Counted from the stretch's first letter, positions 27,789 through 37,896 are shown. The stretch is 64,000 nucleotides of DNA from Sedimentibacter saalensis (GCF_007830175.1 NZ_VLKH01000002.1:186001-250000), one strand, 5' to 3'. Notes: generated by a model from the letters alone, not told the origin. Numbers and translations are program-made.

Positions 27789-28637
27789 ATGATAAACAAA
27801 GAAATCTTAAAAGAATATTTTTTAATAGCCCTAGGAACGCTAATTGTGGCATTTGGCGTATATTATTTCATGGTGCCGGAAAATCTGGCAACCGGAGGAG
27901 TTTCAGGTTTGTCAATTGTGCTCAGCAACTACATTTCAATTCCTATTTCTTTAATAAATTTTATACTTAACATTATATTATTAATAGTAGGTTTTATTTT
28001 TCTCGGAAAGGAATTCGGCGGAAAAACAATTTTTTCAGTTTTTTTCCTTTCATTTTTCATGTACATCATGGAAAGTGTTCATCCTGCAACAAAGCCTGTC
28101 ACTGACGAAATTTTGTTAAACCTTTTATGCGGCATAGTGATTTCAGCAATGGGACTTTCCATTGTGTTCAATCAAAATGCTTCTACCGGTGGTACGGACA
28201 TAGTTGCAAAAATATTCAGTAAATTTTTCAACATGAACATGGGAACAGGGCTGATGGCAGCTGATATTGTGGTTGTTATATCTGCATTTTTTACATATGG
28301 TATTAAAACAGGAACTGTTGGAGCTTTCGGATGGTTCATAAACGGACTTGTTGTCAATTACTTTATAGACGGATTCTCCATTAAGAACGAAGTAGTAATA
28401 ATTTCAGAAAAACACGAAGAAATCAAACAGTACATTTTTGATAAGCTTGACAGAGGCGTTACTGTCTACAAAGCAGAAGGAGGCTACACCAGTGACGAAA
28501 AGGAAATCATAGTGACCATACTTGACAGAAAAGAATATTTTATTCTTAAAAATCAGCTGAAGCATATAGACCCTGGTGTATTTGTAATAGTAAGGACAGT
28601 ACAGGAAGTTTACGGTTTTGGATTTTCAAAATTTTAA
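27789..28637 (+). CDS. YitT-family membrane protein (DUF161/DUF2179)
   Basis: Membrane protein of the YitT/YpjC family, function unsettled. The ATG at 27789 (MINKEILKEYF) follows AGGAGG and gives 282 aa. Five or six helices include YYFMVPENLATGGVSGLSI, the family signature, and FNQNASTGGTDIVAKI. The C-terminal soluble DUF2179 domain (VVIISEKHEEIKQYIFDKLDRGVT to IDPGVFVIVRTVQEVYG) is complete. It stands alone on the plus strand, divergent from the V-ATPase genes, and 78 nt upstream of clpB. Confidence 0.88.
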   Translation: MINKEILKEYFLIALGTLIVAFGVYYFMVPENLATGGVSGLSIVLSNYISIPISLINFILNIILLIVGFIFLGKEFGGKTIFSVFFLSFFMYIMESVHPATKPVTDEILLNLLCGIVISAMGLSIVFNQNASTGGTDIVAKIFSKFFNMNMGTGLMAADIVVVISAFFTYGIKTGTVGAFGWFINGLVVNYFIDGFSIKNEVVIISEKHEEIKQYIFDKLDRGVTVYKAEGGYTSDEKEIIVTILDRKEYFILKNQLKHIDPGVFVIVRTVQEVYGFGFSKF

Positions 28638-28715
28638 CATTTATTAGTAAATTTAATCTTCATTTAATAATTAAGATCTAAAATAAAACCAAAAGAAGCA
28701 TAAGGAGGTATTTTA

Positions 28716-31316
28716 ATGAATGCGCAAAAATTTACTCAAAAGTCATTGGAGGCTATCCAGGATGCTCACAAAGAAGCAATAGAAAATTCAAACATGCAGA
28801 TTGAACAAGAGCATCTTTTATACGCTCTCGCAAGTCAGGAAGACGGCCTTATCGGACAGCTTCTTACTAAAATGAACATAGATAAGGATGTCTTTAAAAA
28901 AAGCGTAAATCGAATTATAGAGGCTATGCCGAAAGTTACCGGCCCCGGCCGTGAGAGCGGAAAAGTTTACATTGCTCCCGACGTGGACAAAATATTGGCT
29001 GAAGCGGAAAATCAAGCTGAAAGAATGAAGGATGAGTATGTATCTGTAGAACATATTATTATTGCAATGCTTGATTATCCAAAACAAAGTTTAAAAAAAG
29101 TTTATGAGGAGTTCAGTCTTACAAAGGACAAATTTCTCTCTTCCCTGTCCTCCGTGAGAGGCAACACCCGTGTAACAAGCGACTCCCCAGAATCAACATA
29201 TGACGTACTTGCAAAATATGGTTCTGATCTTGTTGAACTGGCAAAAAACAACAAGCTTGATCCTGTGATCGGACGTGATTCAGAAATACGAAATGTTGTC
29301 AGGATTTTATCCAGAAAAACAAAAAACAACCCAGTGCTCATTGGTGAGCCAGGTGTAGGAAAAACCGCCATTGCAGAAGGACTTGCTATTCGTATAGTGC
29401 GTGGGGATGTTCCAGACAACCTGAAAGAAAGAAAAATTTTCTCCCTGGACATGAGTTCATTAGTAGCCGGAGCAAAATTCAGAGGTGAATTTGAAGAAAG
29501 GCTTAAGGCTGTTCTTGAGGAAGTCAAAAAAAGTGAAGGCCGAATTATTTTATTCATTGATGAGCTTCATACAATAGTTGGTGCAGGCAAGACTGAAGGT
29601 GCCATGGATGCCGGCAACATGCTGAAGCCTATGCTTGCAAGAGGCGAACTTCACTGCATTGGTGCTACTACGCTTAATGAATACAGGCAGTACATAGAAA
29701 AAGATGCTGCTCTTGAAAGAAGGTTCCAGCCTGTCTTGGTTGATGAACCAACAATTGAAGATACAATTTCCATCTTAAGGGGTCTAAAGGAAAGGTACGA
29801 AGTTTTTCACGGAGTTAAAATCCAGGATCAATCATTGATTGCTGCTGCAGTTCTTTCTAGCAGGTACATTACAGACCGCTTCCTTCCTGACAAAGCTATA
29901 GACCTAATAGATGAAGCATGCGCCATGATCAGGACTGAAATGGATTCAATGCCTTCAGAGCTGGACGAAATATCAAGAAAAATAATGCAGCATGAAATAG
30001 AAGAAGCTGCTCTTAAAAAAGAACACAACAAGCTGTCAGACGAACATCTTAAGGAAATTCAAAAGGAATTGGCAGACATGAGATCTCAGTTCAAGGAAAT
30101 GAAAGCTAAATGGGAAAATGAGAAAAATGCCATTTCGAAAGTTCAAGGTCTCCGTGAAGAAATTGAAAGGGTAAATTCAGAAATTGAAAAAGCCGAAAGA
30201 AATTATGACCTTAACAAAGCTGCAGAGTTAAAGTACGGTAAACTCCCCACCCTTCTGAAATCCCTTGAAGAAGAGGAACAAATAGCTGAAAAGTCCAAGA
30301 GTGATACAACTCTTTTAAGAGACAAAGTAACAGAAGAAGAAATCGCCCGAATTGTGGGACGATGGACAGGAATACCCGTTTCTAAGCTCATGGAAGGAGA
30401 ACGGGAAAAATTACTGAGACTTGAAGATATTCTCCATCAGAGGGTTGTTGGGCAAAACGAAGCCGTAGAAAAAGTTACTGAAGCAATACTTCGCTCAAGG
30501 GCAGGAATTCAGGACCCTGACAGACCAATAGGATCATTTTTGTTCTTAGGGCCAACAGGTGTAGGCAAGACAGAACTTGCTAAGGCTTTGGCTGAATCTT
30601 TGTTTGATGATGAGCACAACATAATAAGAATTGATATGAGTGAGTACATGGAAAAATTTTCAGTTTCAAGGCTAATAGGAGCTCCTCCGGGATACGTGGG
30701 ATATGAAGAAGGAGGACAGCTTACAGAAGCTGTAAGAAGAAAGCCATATTCTGTAGTGTTGTTTGATGAAGTTGAAAAAGCCCATCCTGAAGTATTCAAC
30801 ATATTGCTGCAGGTTCTGGATGACGGAAGAATTACTGATTCTCAGGGAAGGACTGTGGATTTTAAAAATACAATAATAATACTTACTTCAAACCTTGGCT
30901 CCAATTATATATTGGAAGGAATAAGCTCTCAGGGTGAAATAACAGATTCTGCAAAGGATGAAGTAAACAGCCTGTTGAGACGTCAGTTCAGGCCGGAATT
31001 TTTGAACAGACTTGATGAAATTGTGTTTTACAAGCCTCTGTCAAAAAATGAAATATTCACAATAATTGATTTGATGTTCAAAGACCTTCAAAGAAGGTTA
31101 AAAGACAAGCAGCTCACTGTTTCTCTTACAGACAGGGCAAAAACATATATTGTTGACCAAGGCTATGATCCCGTATATGGAGCTAGACCACTGAAGAGAT
31201 ATATTCAGCGAAATGTTGAAACATTGATTGCAAGGATGATAATACAGCATGACATTCAGCCCGGAACAAAAATGACGGTTGATTACGACGGAAATAAACT
31301 TACAATTAAGAATTAA
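28716..31316 (+). CDS. clpB: ATP-dependent chaperone ClpB
   Basis: Hsp100 disaggregase that works with DnaK to rescue aggregated proteins. The 866-aa protein has a Clp N domain ([16 protein letters not shown]), NBD1 ([15 protein letters not shown], about 205), a coiled-coil M domain (about 400-530) and NBD2 ([15 protein letters not shown], about 606). The second half contains [15 protein letters not shown]. The M domain separates it from ClpA/ClpC. AAGGAGGTATTTTA precedes the ATG. No CIRCE or CtsR site was seen in the 78-nt upstream gap. The last codons (TIKN-stop) lie inside a heptamer repeat. Confidence 0.96.
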   Translation: MNAQKFTQKSLEAIQDAHKEAIENSNMQIEQEHLLYALASQEDGLIGQLLTKMNIDKDVFKKSVNRIIEAMPKVTGPGRESGKVYIAPDVDKILAEAENQAERMKDEYVSVEHIIIAMLDYPKQSLKKVYEEFSLTKDKFLSSLSSVRGNTRVTSDSPESTYDVLAKYGSDLVELAKNNKLDPVIGRDSEIRNVVRILSRKTKNNPVLIGEPGVGKTAIAEGLAIRIVRGDVPDNLKERKIFSLDMSSLVAGAKFRGEFEERLKAVLEEVKKSEGRIILFIDELHTIVGAGKTEGAMDAGNMLKPMLARGELHCIGATTLNEYRQYIEKDAALERRFQPVLVDEPTIEDTISILRGLKERYEVFHGVKIQDQSLIAAAVLSSRYITDRFLPDKAIDLIDEACAMIRTEMDSMPSELDEISRKIMQHEIEEAALKKEHNKLSDEHLKEIQKELADMRSQFKEMKAKWENEKNAISKVQGLREEIERVNSEIEKAERNYDLNKAAELKYGKLPTLLKSLEEEEQIAEKSKSDTTLLRDKVTEEEIARIVGRWTGIPVSKLMEGEREKLLRLEDILHQRVVGQNEAVEKVTEAILRSRAGIQDPDRPIGSFLFLGPTGVGKTELAKALAESLFDDEHNIIRIDMSEYMEKFSVSRLIGAPPGYVGYEEGGQLTEAVRRKPYSVVLFDEVEKAHPEVFNILLQVLDDGRITDSQGRTVDFKNTIIILTSNLGSNYILEGISSQGEITDSAKDEVNSLLRRQFRPEFLNRLDEIVFYKPLSKNEIFTIIDLMFKDLQRRLKDKQLTVSLTDRAKTYIVDQGYDPVYGARPLKRYIQRNVETLIARMIIQHDIQPGTKMTVDYDGNKLTIKN

Positions 31317-31392
31317 GAGCTAATAATCAAATTAAGAATGAAGAATGAAGGAAAATCAAATTAAGAATTAAGAGTTAAGAATGAAAAATTAA
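31309..31392. repeat. Heptamer-repeat left arm after clpB
   Basis: Repeated AATTAAG/AATGAAG units begin inside the last codons of clpB and run to about 31392, just before the clpB terminator. The reverse-complement arm is at 31632-31672, so the terminator, the 170-bp element and a second hairpin are nested between two inverted arms. Confidence 0.75.
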
Positions 31393-31396
31393 AGGT

Positions 31397-31429
31397 ATGG
31401 ATTTGCGAAATACGCAAATCCATTTTTTT
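31397..31429 (+). terminator. Rho-independent terminator of clpB
   Basis: An 11-bp stem ATGGATTTGCG/CGCAAATCCAT (31397-31423) with a 5-nt loop is followed by seven T. The 170-bp repeat element starts within this T-run. Confidence 0.85.
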
Positions 31430-31592
31430 ATATACTAGGAAAGTTCTATTTCCTAGTATATAAAAAACGGGGATTGTAAAGGGCGGGACGCCCTTGCCGT
31501 CAAGGGGGGTGCTCAGCAAAAAATACGTTAGTATTTTTTGCGCCGAAGGGGGACATATGTCCCCCTAGCGGAGTTGCGGAGCAACTTTTTTA
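31423..31592 (+). repeat. 170-bp multi-hairpin dispersed element, copy 1
   Basis: A chain of at least five inverted repeats: TATACTAGGAAA/TTTCCTAGTATA (about 31430-31461); AAGGGC/GCCCTT; GCAAAAAATAC-GTTA-GTATTTTTTGC; the perfect palindrome AGGGGGACATATGTCCCCCT; and AGTTGC-GGA-GCAACT (31572-31586), then a T-run. It matches 41401-41568 in inverted orientation with only a handful of differences. One difference creates a stop in the only sizeable open frame, so the element is non-coding. It could be a MITE-like or REP-like element or a mobile structured RNA. Confidence 0.85.
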
Positions 31593-31606
31593 TTTTAAAA
31601 AAGATC

Positions 31607-31631
31607 AGGATTTGTGCTCTGCACAAATCCT
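31607..31631 (+). terminator. Hairpin downstream of the 170-bp element
   Basis: The stem AGGATTTGTGC/GCACAAATCCT with a TCT loop resembles the clpB terminator stem (GGATTTGCG). Only a short T-run follows, so termination is uncertain. Confidence 0.45.
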
Positions 31632-31672
31632 TTCCATTAATTCTTAACTCTTAATTCTTCATTCTTAATTGA
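31632..31672. repeat. Heptamer-repeat right arm before nifJ
   Basis: TTAATTC/TTAACTC/TTCATTC units in the reverse-complement sense of the 31309-31392 arm. They end about 70 nt before the nifJ ATG. Confidence 0.7.
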
Positions 31673-31742
31673 TTTTCAGAATATTTGTTTTGTTACAGGA
31701 AAAGATACTTTATAATTGAAAATTTGTAATAAGGAGAATTTT

Positions 31743-34700
31743 ATGAAAAAATATGAATCAATGGATGGAAATAAAGCCGCTGCTTACGCTTCATATGCTT
31801 TGACTGAAGTGGCTTCAATCTTTCCTATTACTCCTTCAACGCCAATGGCTGAAGGAGTTGATGAATGGTCATCACATGGAATGAAAAATATTTTTGATCA
31901 GGAAGTAAAAGTAATTGAAATGCAGTCTGAAGCCGGTGCTGTTGGAACCATGAGAGGAGCCCTTCAGGCAGGAAGTCTCTCTTCCACCTACACTGCTTCC
32001 CAGGGACTTCTTTTGATGATTCCTAACCTTTACAAAATGGCCGGTGAACTTCTTCCGGGAGTTCTTCATGTTTCTGCAAGAGCAGTAGCAACTCATGCTC
32101 TTTCTATTTATGGCGACCACCAGGATGTCATGGCATGCCGTCAGACAGGGGCTGCCTTGTTATCTTCAGCAAGCGTCCAGGAGGCCATGGATCTGGGAGT
32201 AGTTTCACATTTATCTGCTATAAAGTCAAGACTGCCCTTCATTCATTTTTTTGATGGTTTCAGAACTTCTCATGAAATTCAAAAAGTAGAAAAAATAGAT
32301 TATGAGGACATTAGTAAGCTGGTTGACTACAAAGCTATTGAAGAATTCAGAAACAGAGCTCTCAATCCCGAACATCCTGTAACAAGAGGAACAGCTCAGA
32401 ATCCTGATATTTATTTTCAGCAAAGAGAAGGTCAGAATCAGTTTTTTGATAAAACGCCTGAAATTGTTCAGACATACATGGATAAATTAGGTGAATTGAC
32501 AGGCAGAAAATATAAGCTTTTTGATTATTACGGTGATAAAAATGCCGAATATGTGATTGTTGCTATGGGTTCGGTAACTGATACCATAAAAGAAACTATT
32601 GATTACTTAAGGGCCAAAAATGATAAGGTTGGTGTTGTACAGGTTCATCTTTACAGACCTTTTTCTGAAAAACATCTTCTTGAGGCAATACCAACAACAG
32701 CTAAAAAAATTGCAGTGCTTGACAGAACAAAGGAACCCGGTTCCACAGGAGAACCATTGTACCTTGATGTAGTCAAATCATTCCAAAATTATGAAAATCC
32801 TCCACTAATAGTTGGCGGAAGATATGGATTGTCTTCAAAAGACACAAGGCCGAGCCAAATCATTGCAGTATTTGAAAACTTGAAGAAAAGTGAGCCAAAG
32901 GACAACTTTACAATTGGAATCGTTGATGACGTAACATTCACTTCCCTGCCTGAAACTGACATTGTAGACACTTCTCCTGAAGGAACAATTAGCTGCAGAA
33001 TCTGGGGGCTTGGTTCAGACGGAACAGTAGGTGCAAACAAGACTGCCATAAAAATAATAGGTGACAACACTGATTTGTATGTACAGGGATATTTCTCATA
33101 CGACAGCAAAAAATCAGGCGGAACAACTACTTCACACTTAAGGTTCGGCAAAAATCCAATCCGCTCCCCTTATCTTGTTTTTGACGCGGATTATATTGCC
33201 TGCCACAACAAATCATTTTTATATCACTATGATATACTTAAAGGACTGAAAAAAGGCGGAACATTTGCTCTTAACTGCCCATGGAGCGAAAATGAACTTG
33301 ACGAAAAGCTTCCTGCATCCATAAAAAGTTTCATAGCAAAAAATAACATCAACTTCTATATAATAGATGCCCTTGCCATAGCTTCAAAAATTGGACTTGG
33401 AAACAGAATCAACATGGTTATGCAGTCTGTATTTTTCAAGCTTGCCAATGTAATTCCCGTTGACCAGGCTCTTGAATACTTGAAAAAGAACATTGAAGAC
33501 ATGTACGGCAGAAAAGGTTCTGACATAGTTGAGATGAATCAAAAAGCAGTGGATAAATCCATTGATGCTTTAGTTAAAGTAAATGTGCCTGCTTCATGGG
33601 CAGACTCAAAGGAAGAAGATCTCCCTGTTAAAGATGAGCCTGATTTTGTAAAAAATATTCAAAGGCCTATGGCAAGAGACGAAGGTGATGAACTTCCTGT
33701 CAGCGCTTTTGCAGGAATGGAAGATGGTACATTCCCATCTGGAACAACTTCTTATGAAAAGCGCGGAATTGCTCCAATGATACCTGAATGGCAGATTGAT
33801 AAATGCATTCAGTGCGGAAGATGTTCCTATGTGTGCCCTCATGCAACCATAAGACCATTTTTACTAGATGATGAAGAAGAAAAAAGAAAGCCTGATACAT
33901 TCAAGACAGCCAAAACAATTGGCAAAGGTCTTGAAAATTACCACTGGAGAATTCAAGTTTCTCCAATGGACTGCACAGGATGTGCGAACTGCGCTGACAT
34001 TTGCCCTGCTAAAGGCAAAGCTTTAATTATGAAGCCCGCTGAACATGAAATGGAAATGGAATCTGAAAACTGGGAATTTGCTACTACAGTTAAATATAAG
34101 GAAAATGTAATGGATAAATACACTGTCAAGGGAAGCCAGTTCATGAGACCTTTGATGGAATTTTCAGGGGCTTGTCCGGGATGCGGTGAGACACCATATG
34201 TAAAGCTTATCACTCAGCTTTTCGGAGACAGAATGATGATATCCAATGCAACTGGATGTTCTTCCATATGGGGAGCATCTGCACCTGCCACTGCTTATTC
34301 CACAAATGAAGAAGGACGTGGACCTGCATGGATAAATCCTCTGTTTGAAGATGCTGCAGAGTTTGGTCTTGGATTGCAGGTTGGTGTTAAGCAGCTTAGA
34401 GAAAAATTAGCGGCTCTTGTTGAAAAAGCCATGCAGTCACCAATCGACGAAAATCTTAAAAATGCATTTAAAAATTGGATGGATAACTTTAATGACGGTG
34501 AAGGTTCCAAGAAGGCAACACAGATGATTTTTGATGCATTAAATGAGAACAATCACAGCGACAATCCTATTGTTCAGGAAATAATAAACAGAAAAGATCA
34601 GTTGATTAAAAAATCAGTTTGGTCCGTTGGAGGCGATGGCTGGGCTTATGACATAGGATACGGCGGATTGGACCATGCACTTGCATCTGGTGAAGACATA

Positions 34701-35267
34701 AACATGCTTGTAATGGATACTGAAGTTTATTCAAACACAGGAGGACAATGCTCAAAAGCTACTCCGGCAGCAGCAGTTGCAAAATTTGCAGCTTCAGGCA
34801 AGAAAATCAGGAAAAAGGATTTAGGTCTCATTGCCATGACATACGGGTATATTTATGTAGCCCAGGTTGCCATGGGAGCCGACATGAATCAAACCATTAA
34901 GGCAATAAAGGAAGCTGAAAGCTACAAAGGACCATCTTTAATAATTGCTTACTCCCCTTGCATCAATCATGGAATTAAAACAGGCATGGGAACAAGCATG
35001 ATGGAAGAGAAAAAAGCTGTTGATTCAGGATACTGGCATATGTACAGATTTAATCCTGAACTTAAGGAACAAGGCAAAAATCCGTTTATCCTTGATTCAA
35101 AAGAACCAACATCTGATTACAAGGAATTCATTCATGGCGAAATTCGTTACTCACAGCTTATGAATGTATTCCCGGAAATAGCTGAAAAAATGTTTGATAT
35201 TTCAAGCGAACATGCAGCTGACAGATATAGAAGATATAAACAGCTCGCAGAACACGAAGTGTTTTAG
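31743..35267 (+). CDS. nifJ: Pyruvate:ferredoxin (flavodoxin) oxidoreductase
   Basis: Oxidises pyruvate to acetyl-CoA and CO2 while reducing ferredoxin, the central step feeding acetate kinase in anaerobes. The ATG at 31743 (MKKYESMDGNKAAAYASYAL) has AAGGAG in front, giving 1174 aa, the single-chain form. Domains in order: pyruvate-binding domain I with ITPSTPMAEGVDEW; domain II; the gamma domain; two 4Fe-4S motifs (CIQCGRCSYVCP, CTGCANCADICP); and the TPP domain with CPGCGETPYVKL, GDGWAYDIGYGGLDH and NTGGQCSKATP. A strong bidirectional terminator follows. Confidence 0.97.
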   Translation: MKKYESMDGNKAAAYASYALTEVASIFPITPSTPMAEGVDEWSSHGMKNIFDQEVKVIEMQSEAGAVGTMRGALQAGSLSSTYTASQGLLLMIPNLYKMAGELLPGVLHVSARAVATHALSIYGDHQDVMACRQTGAALLSSASVQEAMDLGVVSHLSAIKSRLPFIHFFDGFRTSHEIQKVEKIDYEDISKLVDYKAIEEFRNRALNPEHPVTRGTAQNPDIYFQQREGQNQFFDKTPEIVQTYMDKLGELTGRKYKLFDYYGDKNAEYVIVAMGSVTDTIKETIDYLRAKNDKVGVVQVHLYRPFSEKHLLEAIPTTAKKIAVLDRTKEPGSTGEPLYLDVVKSFQNYENPPLIVGGRYGLSSKDTRPSQIIAVFENLKKSEPKDNFTIGIVDDVTFTSLPETDIVDTSPEGTISCRIWGLGSDGTVGANKTAIKIIGDNTDLYVQGYFSYDSKKSGGTTTSHLRFGKNPIRSPYLVFDADYIACHNKSFLYHYDILKGLKKGGTFALNCPWSENELDEKLPASIKSFIAKNNINFYIIDALAIASKIGLGNRINMVMQSVFFKLANVIPVDQALEYLKKNIEDMYGRKGSDIVEMNQKAVDKSIDALVKVNVPASWADSKEEDLPVKDEPDFVKNIQRPMARDEGDELPVSAFAGMEDGTFPSGTTSYEKRGIAPMIPEWQIDKCIQCGRCSYVCPHATIRPFLLDDEEEKRKPDTFKTAKTIGKGLENYHWRIQVSPMDCTGCANCADICPAKGKALIMKPAEHEMEMESENWEFATTVKYKENVMDKYTVKGSQFMRPLMEFSGACPGCGETPYVKLITQLFGDRMMISNATGCSSIWGASAPATAYSTNEEGRGPAWINPLFEDAAEFGLGLQVGVKQLREKLAALVEKAMQSPIDENLKNAFKNWMDNFNDGEGSKKATQMIFDALNENNHSDNPIVQEIINRKDQLIKKSVWSVGGDGWAYDIGYGGLDHALASGEDINMLVMDTEVYSNTGGQCSKATPAAAVAKFAASGKKIRKKDLGLIAMTYGYIYVAQVAMGADMNQTIKAIKEAESYKGPSLIIAYSPCINHGIKTGMGTSMMEEKKAVDSGYWHMYRFNPELKEQGKNPFILDSKEPTSDYKEFIHGEIRYSQLMNVFPEIAEKMFDISSEHAADRYRRYKQLAEHEVF

Positions 35268-35274
35268 TAAAAAA

Positions 35275-35305
35275 AGAAAGCCCGTTTTAAAGGGCTTTCT
35301 TTTTC
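35275..35305 (+). terminator. Bidirectional terminator nifJ / DUF3787
   Basis: The stem AGAAAGCCC/GGGCTTTCT (35275-35300) is flanked by A-rich sequence on the left and T-rich on the right, fitting termination of both convergent genes. Confidence 0.85.
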
Positions 35306-35313
35306 TATTTAAA

Positions 35314-35481
35314 TTACTTTTGATTTGAATCCACATATTCTTTGGCGTTTCTAACCTGAATTTCATCAGGAATATTTACTTTAGACACTGCTTTTAGATT
35401 TGATTGGTTTGCCCATGCTGCAGTATCATGGTTTTCAATAGGTTTTGCCATATTTTTTTCTTTAGATTTATTTTTAGCCAT
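35314..35481 (-). CDS. Small DUF3787-type protein
   Basis: A 55-aa protein, MAKNKSKEKNMAKP at the start, with the central NHDTAAWANQSNLKAVSKV and C-terminal AKEYVDSNQK. From memory of the family this matches DUF3787, small proteins restricted to Clostridia, of unknown function. AAGGAG lies 6 nt before the ATG at 35481. It is charged and soluble, with no membrane segment. It is convergent with nifJ and shares its terminator. A spore-related role is possible but unproven. Confidence 0.75.
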   Translation of the reverse strand: MAKNKSKEKNMAKPIENHDTAAWANQSNLKAVSKVNIPDEIQVRNAKEYVDSNQK

Positions 35482-35647
35482 ACTTGCTCCTTATAAATTT
35501 ATTTTTATTATTATTTAATAAAACAAAACTATTATTCCATATTAATTGACTATTTATATGTGATTTGTAATTCTTTTGAAAGGATGAATAATTAATTAAA
35601 TATTACTAAAAATAAATGTAGCAATACATTAAAATAAGGAGAAAAAA

Positions 35648-36028
35648 ATGAGAACAGTAATGGCATTATTATTTAAATTGATAACAACTTTTATTGCATC
35701 ATGGGTAGCTTTTACTCTTGTAGATTTAAACTCCATAACAATGATTTCCCTTGTAGCAGTCATAGGAACAGTGCTCAATTATCTTCTAGGAGATCTTGTG
35801 ATATTACCCTCAACAGGAAATATTATAGCATCTGTTGGCGATGGAGTTTTAGGTGCAGCTGTGGCATATGTGGTTGACATATTTTCATATAACTTCAATG
35901 CAAGCGCAACAGGGCTGATAATATTTGCAGCCATAATAGCTGTTGCAGAATATTTATTCCACATATACTTAATAAAAGATGAAAAAGTTGCTCCCAACAA
36001 TTTTCACAGAGAACCACCAATGGAATAA
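35648..36028 (+). CDS. DUF2512 (YndM-like) membrane protein
   Basis: A 126-aa hydrophobic protein with four membrane helices. The segments TFIASWVAFTLVDLNS, LNYLLGDLVILPSTGN and the polar C-terminus are typical of DUF2512, found mainly in endospore formers. The biochemical role is unknown; YndM of Bacillus is linked to sporulation only by expression. AAGGAG precedes the ATG. A strong hairpin terminator follows at 36061-36085, shared with the convergent NSS transporter. Confidence 0.8.
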   Translation: MRTVMALLFKLITTFIASWVAFTLVDLNSITMISLVAVIGTVLNYLLGDLVILPSTGNIIASVGDGVLGAAVAYVVDIFSYNFNASATGLIIFAAIIAVAEYLFHIYLIKDEKVAPNNFHREPPME

Positions 36029-36060
36029 TTGTAAATATTTAATTAACATGAGAGATGAAA

Positions 36061-36085
36061 AAAAGAGCGGAAAGTCCGCTCTTTT
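36061..36085. terminator. Bidirectional terminator DUF2512 / NSS transporter
   Basis: An 11-bp perfect stem AAAAGAGCGGA/TCCGCTCTTTT with a 3-nt loop lies between convergent genes. Confidence 0.85.
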
Positions 36086-36101
36086 CATTGATTATTGTTA
36101 A

Positions 36102-37577
36102 TTAGAAAATTCCCATTCCGAAGAAGTCATCAATCTGTCCTATCAATACGAATAAAATTCCTATAGGAACTAAATATTTAAAGCAGATATCCCAGAAAGC
36201 GTAAGCTCTCATCTTTATTCCGCTGCTTTCAATTTCTTCTTTGATAACACCAGTCTTGAGAACCCAACCAATCATTATAGACATGAGGATTGCGCCAAGA
36301 GGCATGAATACGCCTTCAGAAATCATATCGTAGAAATCAAGCCAGCAGTCAAATGCCATACGGACTTCATCCATACCGAACACAACAGCAGGAATATCAA
36401 TAGTAGCACCACCAGCAACTCCTGATCCAAGTCCATCAAGACATACAGGAATTCCTATGATGAATATCAAGAATCCAACAATAGTTGAAAGTTTTTTACG
36501 ATTAGGTTCTTCACCTTTTTGAACTTTTCTGTCAATGAAGTATGCTGTACAAACTTCAAGCAGTGAAATAGATGAAGTTACCGCTGCAATGAATACTAGG
36601 AAATAGAACATGAAACCAAACAGATTGCCTATGAAGCCTCCCATACCAACGCTGAACACCTGATGAAGAGTTACAAACAATAGTCCAGGGCCTGCTCCGA
36701 AAGAAATGCCTTCAACTCCCTGATACATGAAAGCTCCAACAGCTGGCATTACAGCACAACCTGCCATCAAAGCAAAAATAGTATCTGCAATAGGGATAAT
36801 CATGGCATTTTTCTCCAGATCTTCATTCTTGCTTAGGTATGATCCATAAGTAATCATACAACCCATACCAAGTGACAGTGAGAAGAACATTTGTCCTGCT
36901 GCTGTCTTCAAAACTTTCATAAATCCTAATTCCTGGAAAGCAGAAAAGTTAGGAGCAAACATGAAAGCCAAACCTGTAGAAGCACCTTCAAGTGTGACAC
37001 TTCTTATAATAACTATTACAAGCATTACCAGCAGTGCCGGCATAGCTACTTTTGTAAACTTTTCAATACCGCTGGAAATTCCGCCCATAACGATGAGTAC
37101 TGTCAAAGCCATAAATATTCCATGGAATAAAATGTTCTGTCCGCCATTAATAATAAAGCTTCCGAAGAATGCTCCGCTTCCCAATCCTCCAAAGCCGGCA
37201 TCTTCACTGAATAGCTCCATTAAAAATCCAAGTGCATATCTAAGTGTGTATCCACCAAGAACGCTATAAAAAGATAGAATGAAGAAACCAGAAAGGAATC
37301 CCAACCAACCTACCCAAGCAAATTTTTGGCTTAAAACTTTATAAGTACCTATAACTCCAAGACCTGTTTTTCTTCCTAACGCCAACTCGCCCAACATGGT
37401 AGCAAAACCTACAAATATAACCAATACTAAGTAAACTATAAGGAAAGCAAAACCTCCGCTAGCTCCCATTTTGTAAGGGAATCCCCAAATGTTTCCAAGT
37501 CCGACTGCGGAACCTACAGCAGCCATCAAGAAACCTATGTTACTAGCCCATTGACCTCTGTTATTTTCTTTATTCAT
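36102..37577 (-). CDS. Sodium-dependent transporter, NSS (SNF) family
   Basis: Na+-coupled uptake of an amino acid or similar solute (LeuT/TnaT-like family). The 491-aa protein has about 12 helices. The family signature is in TM1, GSAVGLGNIWGFPYKMGASG, where the unwound region binds substrate and Na+. FSLSLGMGCMITYGSYL follows later. The substrate is not readable from the sequence. It is a single gene with its own promoter at 37763-37791 and an unusually long leader of about 180 nt. Confidence 0.92.
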   Translation of the reverse strand: MNKENNRGQWASNIGFLMAAVGSAVGLGNIWGFPYKMGASGGFAFLIVYLVLVIFVGFATMLGELALGRKTGLGVIGTYKVLSQKFAWVGWLGFLSGFFILSFYSVLGGYTLRYALGFLMELFSEDAGFGGLGSGAFFGSFIINGGQNILFHGIFMALTVLIVMGGISSGIEKFTKVAMPALLVMLVIVIIRSVTLEGASTGLAFMFAPNFSAFQELGFMKVLKTAAGQMFFSLSLGMGCMITYGSYLSKNEDLEKNAMIIPIADTIFALMAGCAVMPAVGAFMYQGVEGISFGAGPGLLFVTLHQVFSVGMGGFIGNLFGFMFYFLVFIAAVTSSISLLEVCTAYFIDRKVQKGEEPNRKKLSTIVGFLIFIIGIPVCLDGLGSGVAGGATIDIPAVVFGMDEVRMAFDCWLDFYDMISEGVFMPLGAILMSIMIGWVLKTGVIKEEIESSGIKMRAYAFWDICFKYLVPIGILFVLIGQIDDFFGMGIF

Positions 37578-37762
37578 TATTACTCATCCCTTCCTTTTTA
37601 AAATATTATAAATGATTTCTTCCCATTACGCTGTTGCTCTAATGCTTTGAAAATAAATTAAAAAATTGAAGCTGATGTTCACCTCCAGCAGAAAATTTTT
37701 AGTATTTTTAAAATTTACCATACATATAACAAATAATGTACGGAAAACGTAATCATGCTAAC
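37578..37762 (-). other. Long leader of the NSS transporter gene
   Basis: About 180 nt between the promoter and the ATG. It contains an AGGAGG-like stretch near 37680 followed by a short GTG frame (MNISFNFLIYFQSIRATA). No tight terminator hairpin or known riboswitch was recognised. The short frame overlaps its own ribosome site, so translation is doubtful. Confidence 0.3.
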
Positions 37763-37791
37763 ATTATAGTATAAAAAATGCAGTTTGTCTA
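37763..37791 (-). promoter_or_regulatory. Sigma-A-type promoter for the NSS transporter
   Basis: Minus strand TAGACA (37791-37786), a 17-nt spacer and TATAAT (37768-37763). Confidence 0.7.
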
Positions 37792-37896
37792 GTAGAATTT
37801 AAACTCAAAGCATTGGTGTTTTATATATTTATTTCGATAAAAATAAAATTATGATAAAACATAAAATAAAATTCGGCTTTAACTGACATACAAAAA

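Noticed and set aside
28638..28715. CIRCE or CtsR operator upstream of clpB
   Set aside because: No TTAGCACTC-type dyad or GGTCAAA repeat is present in the short gap.
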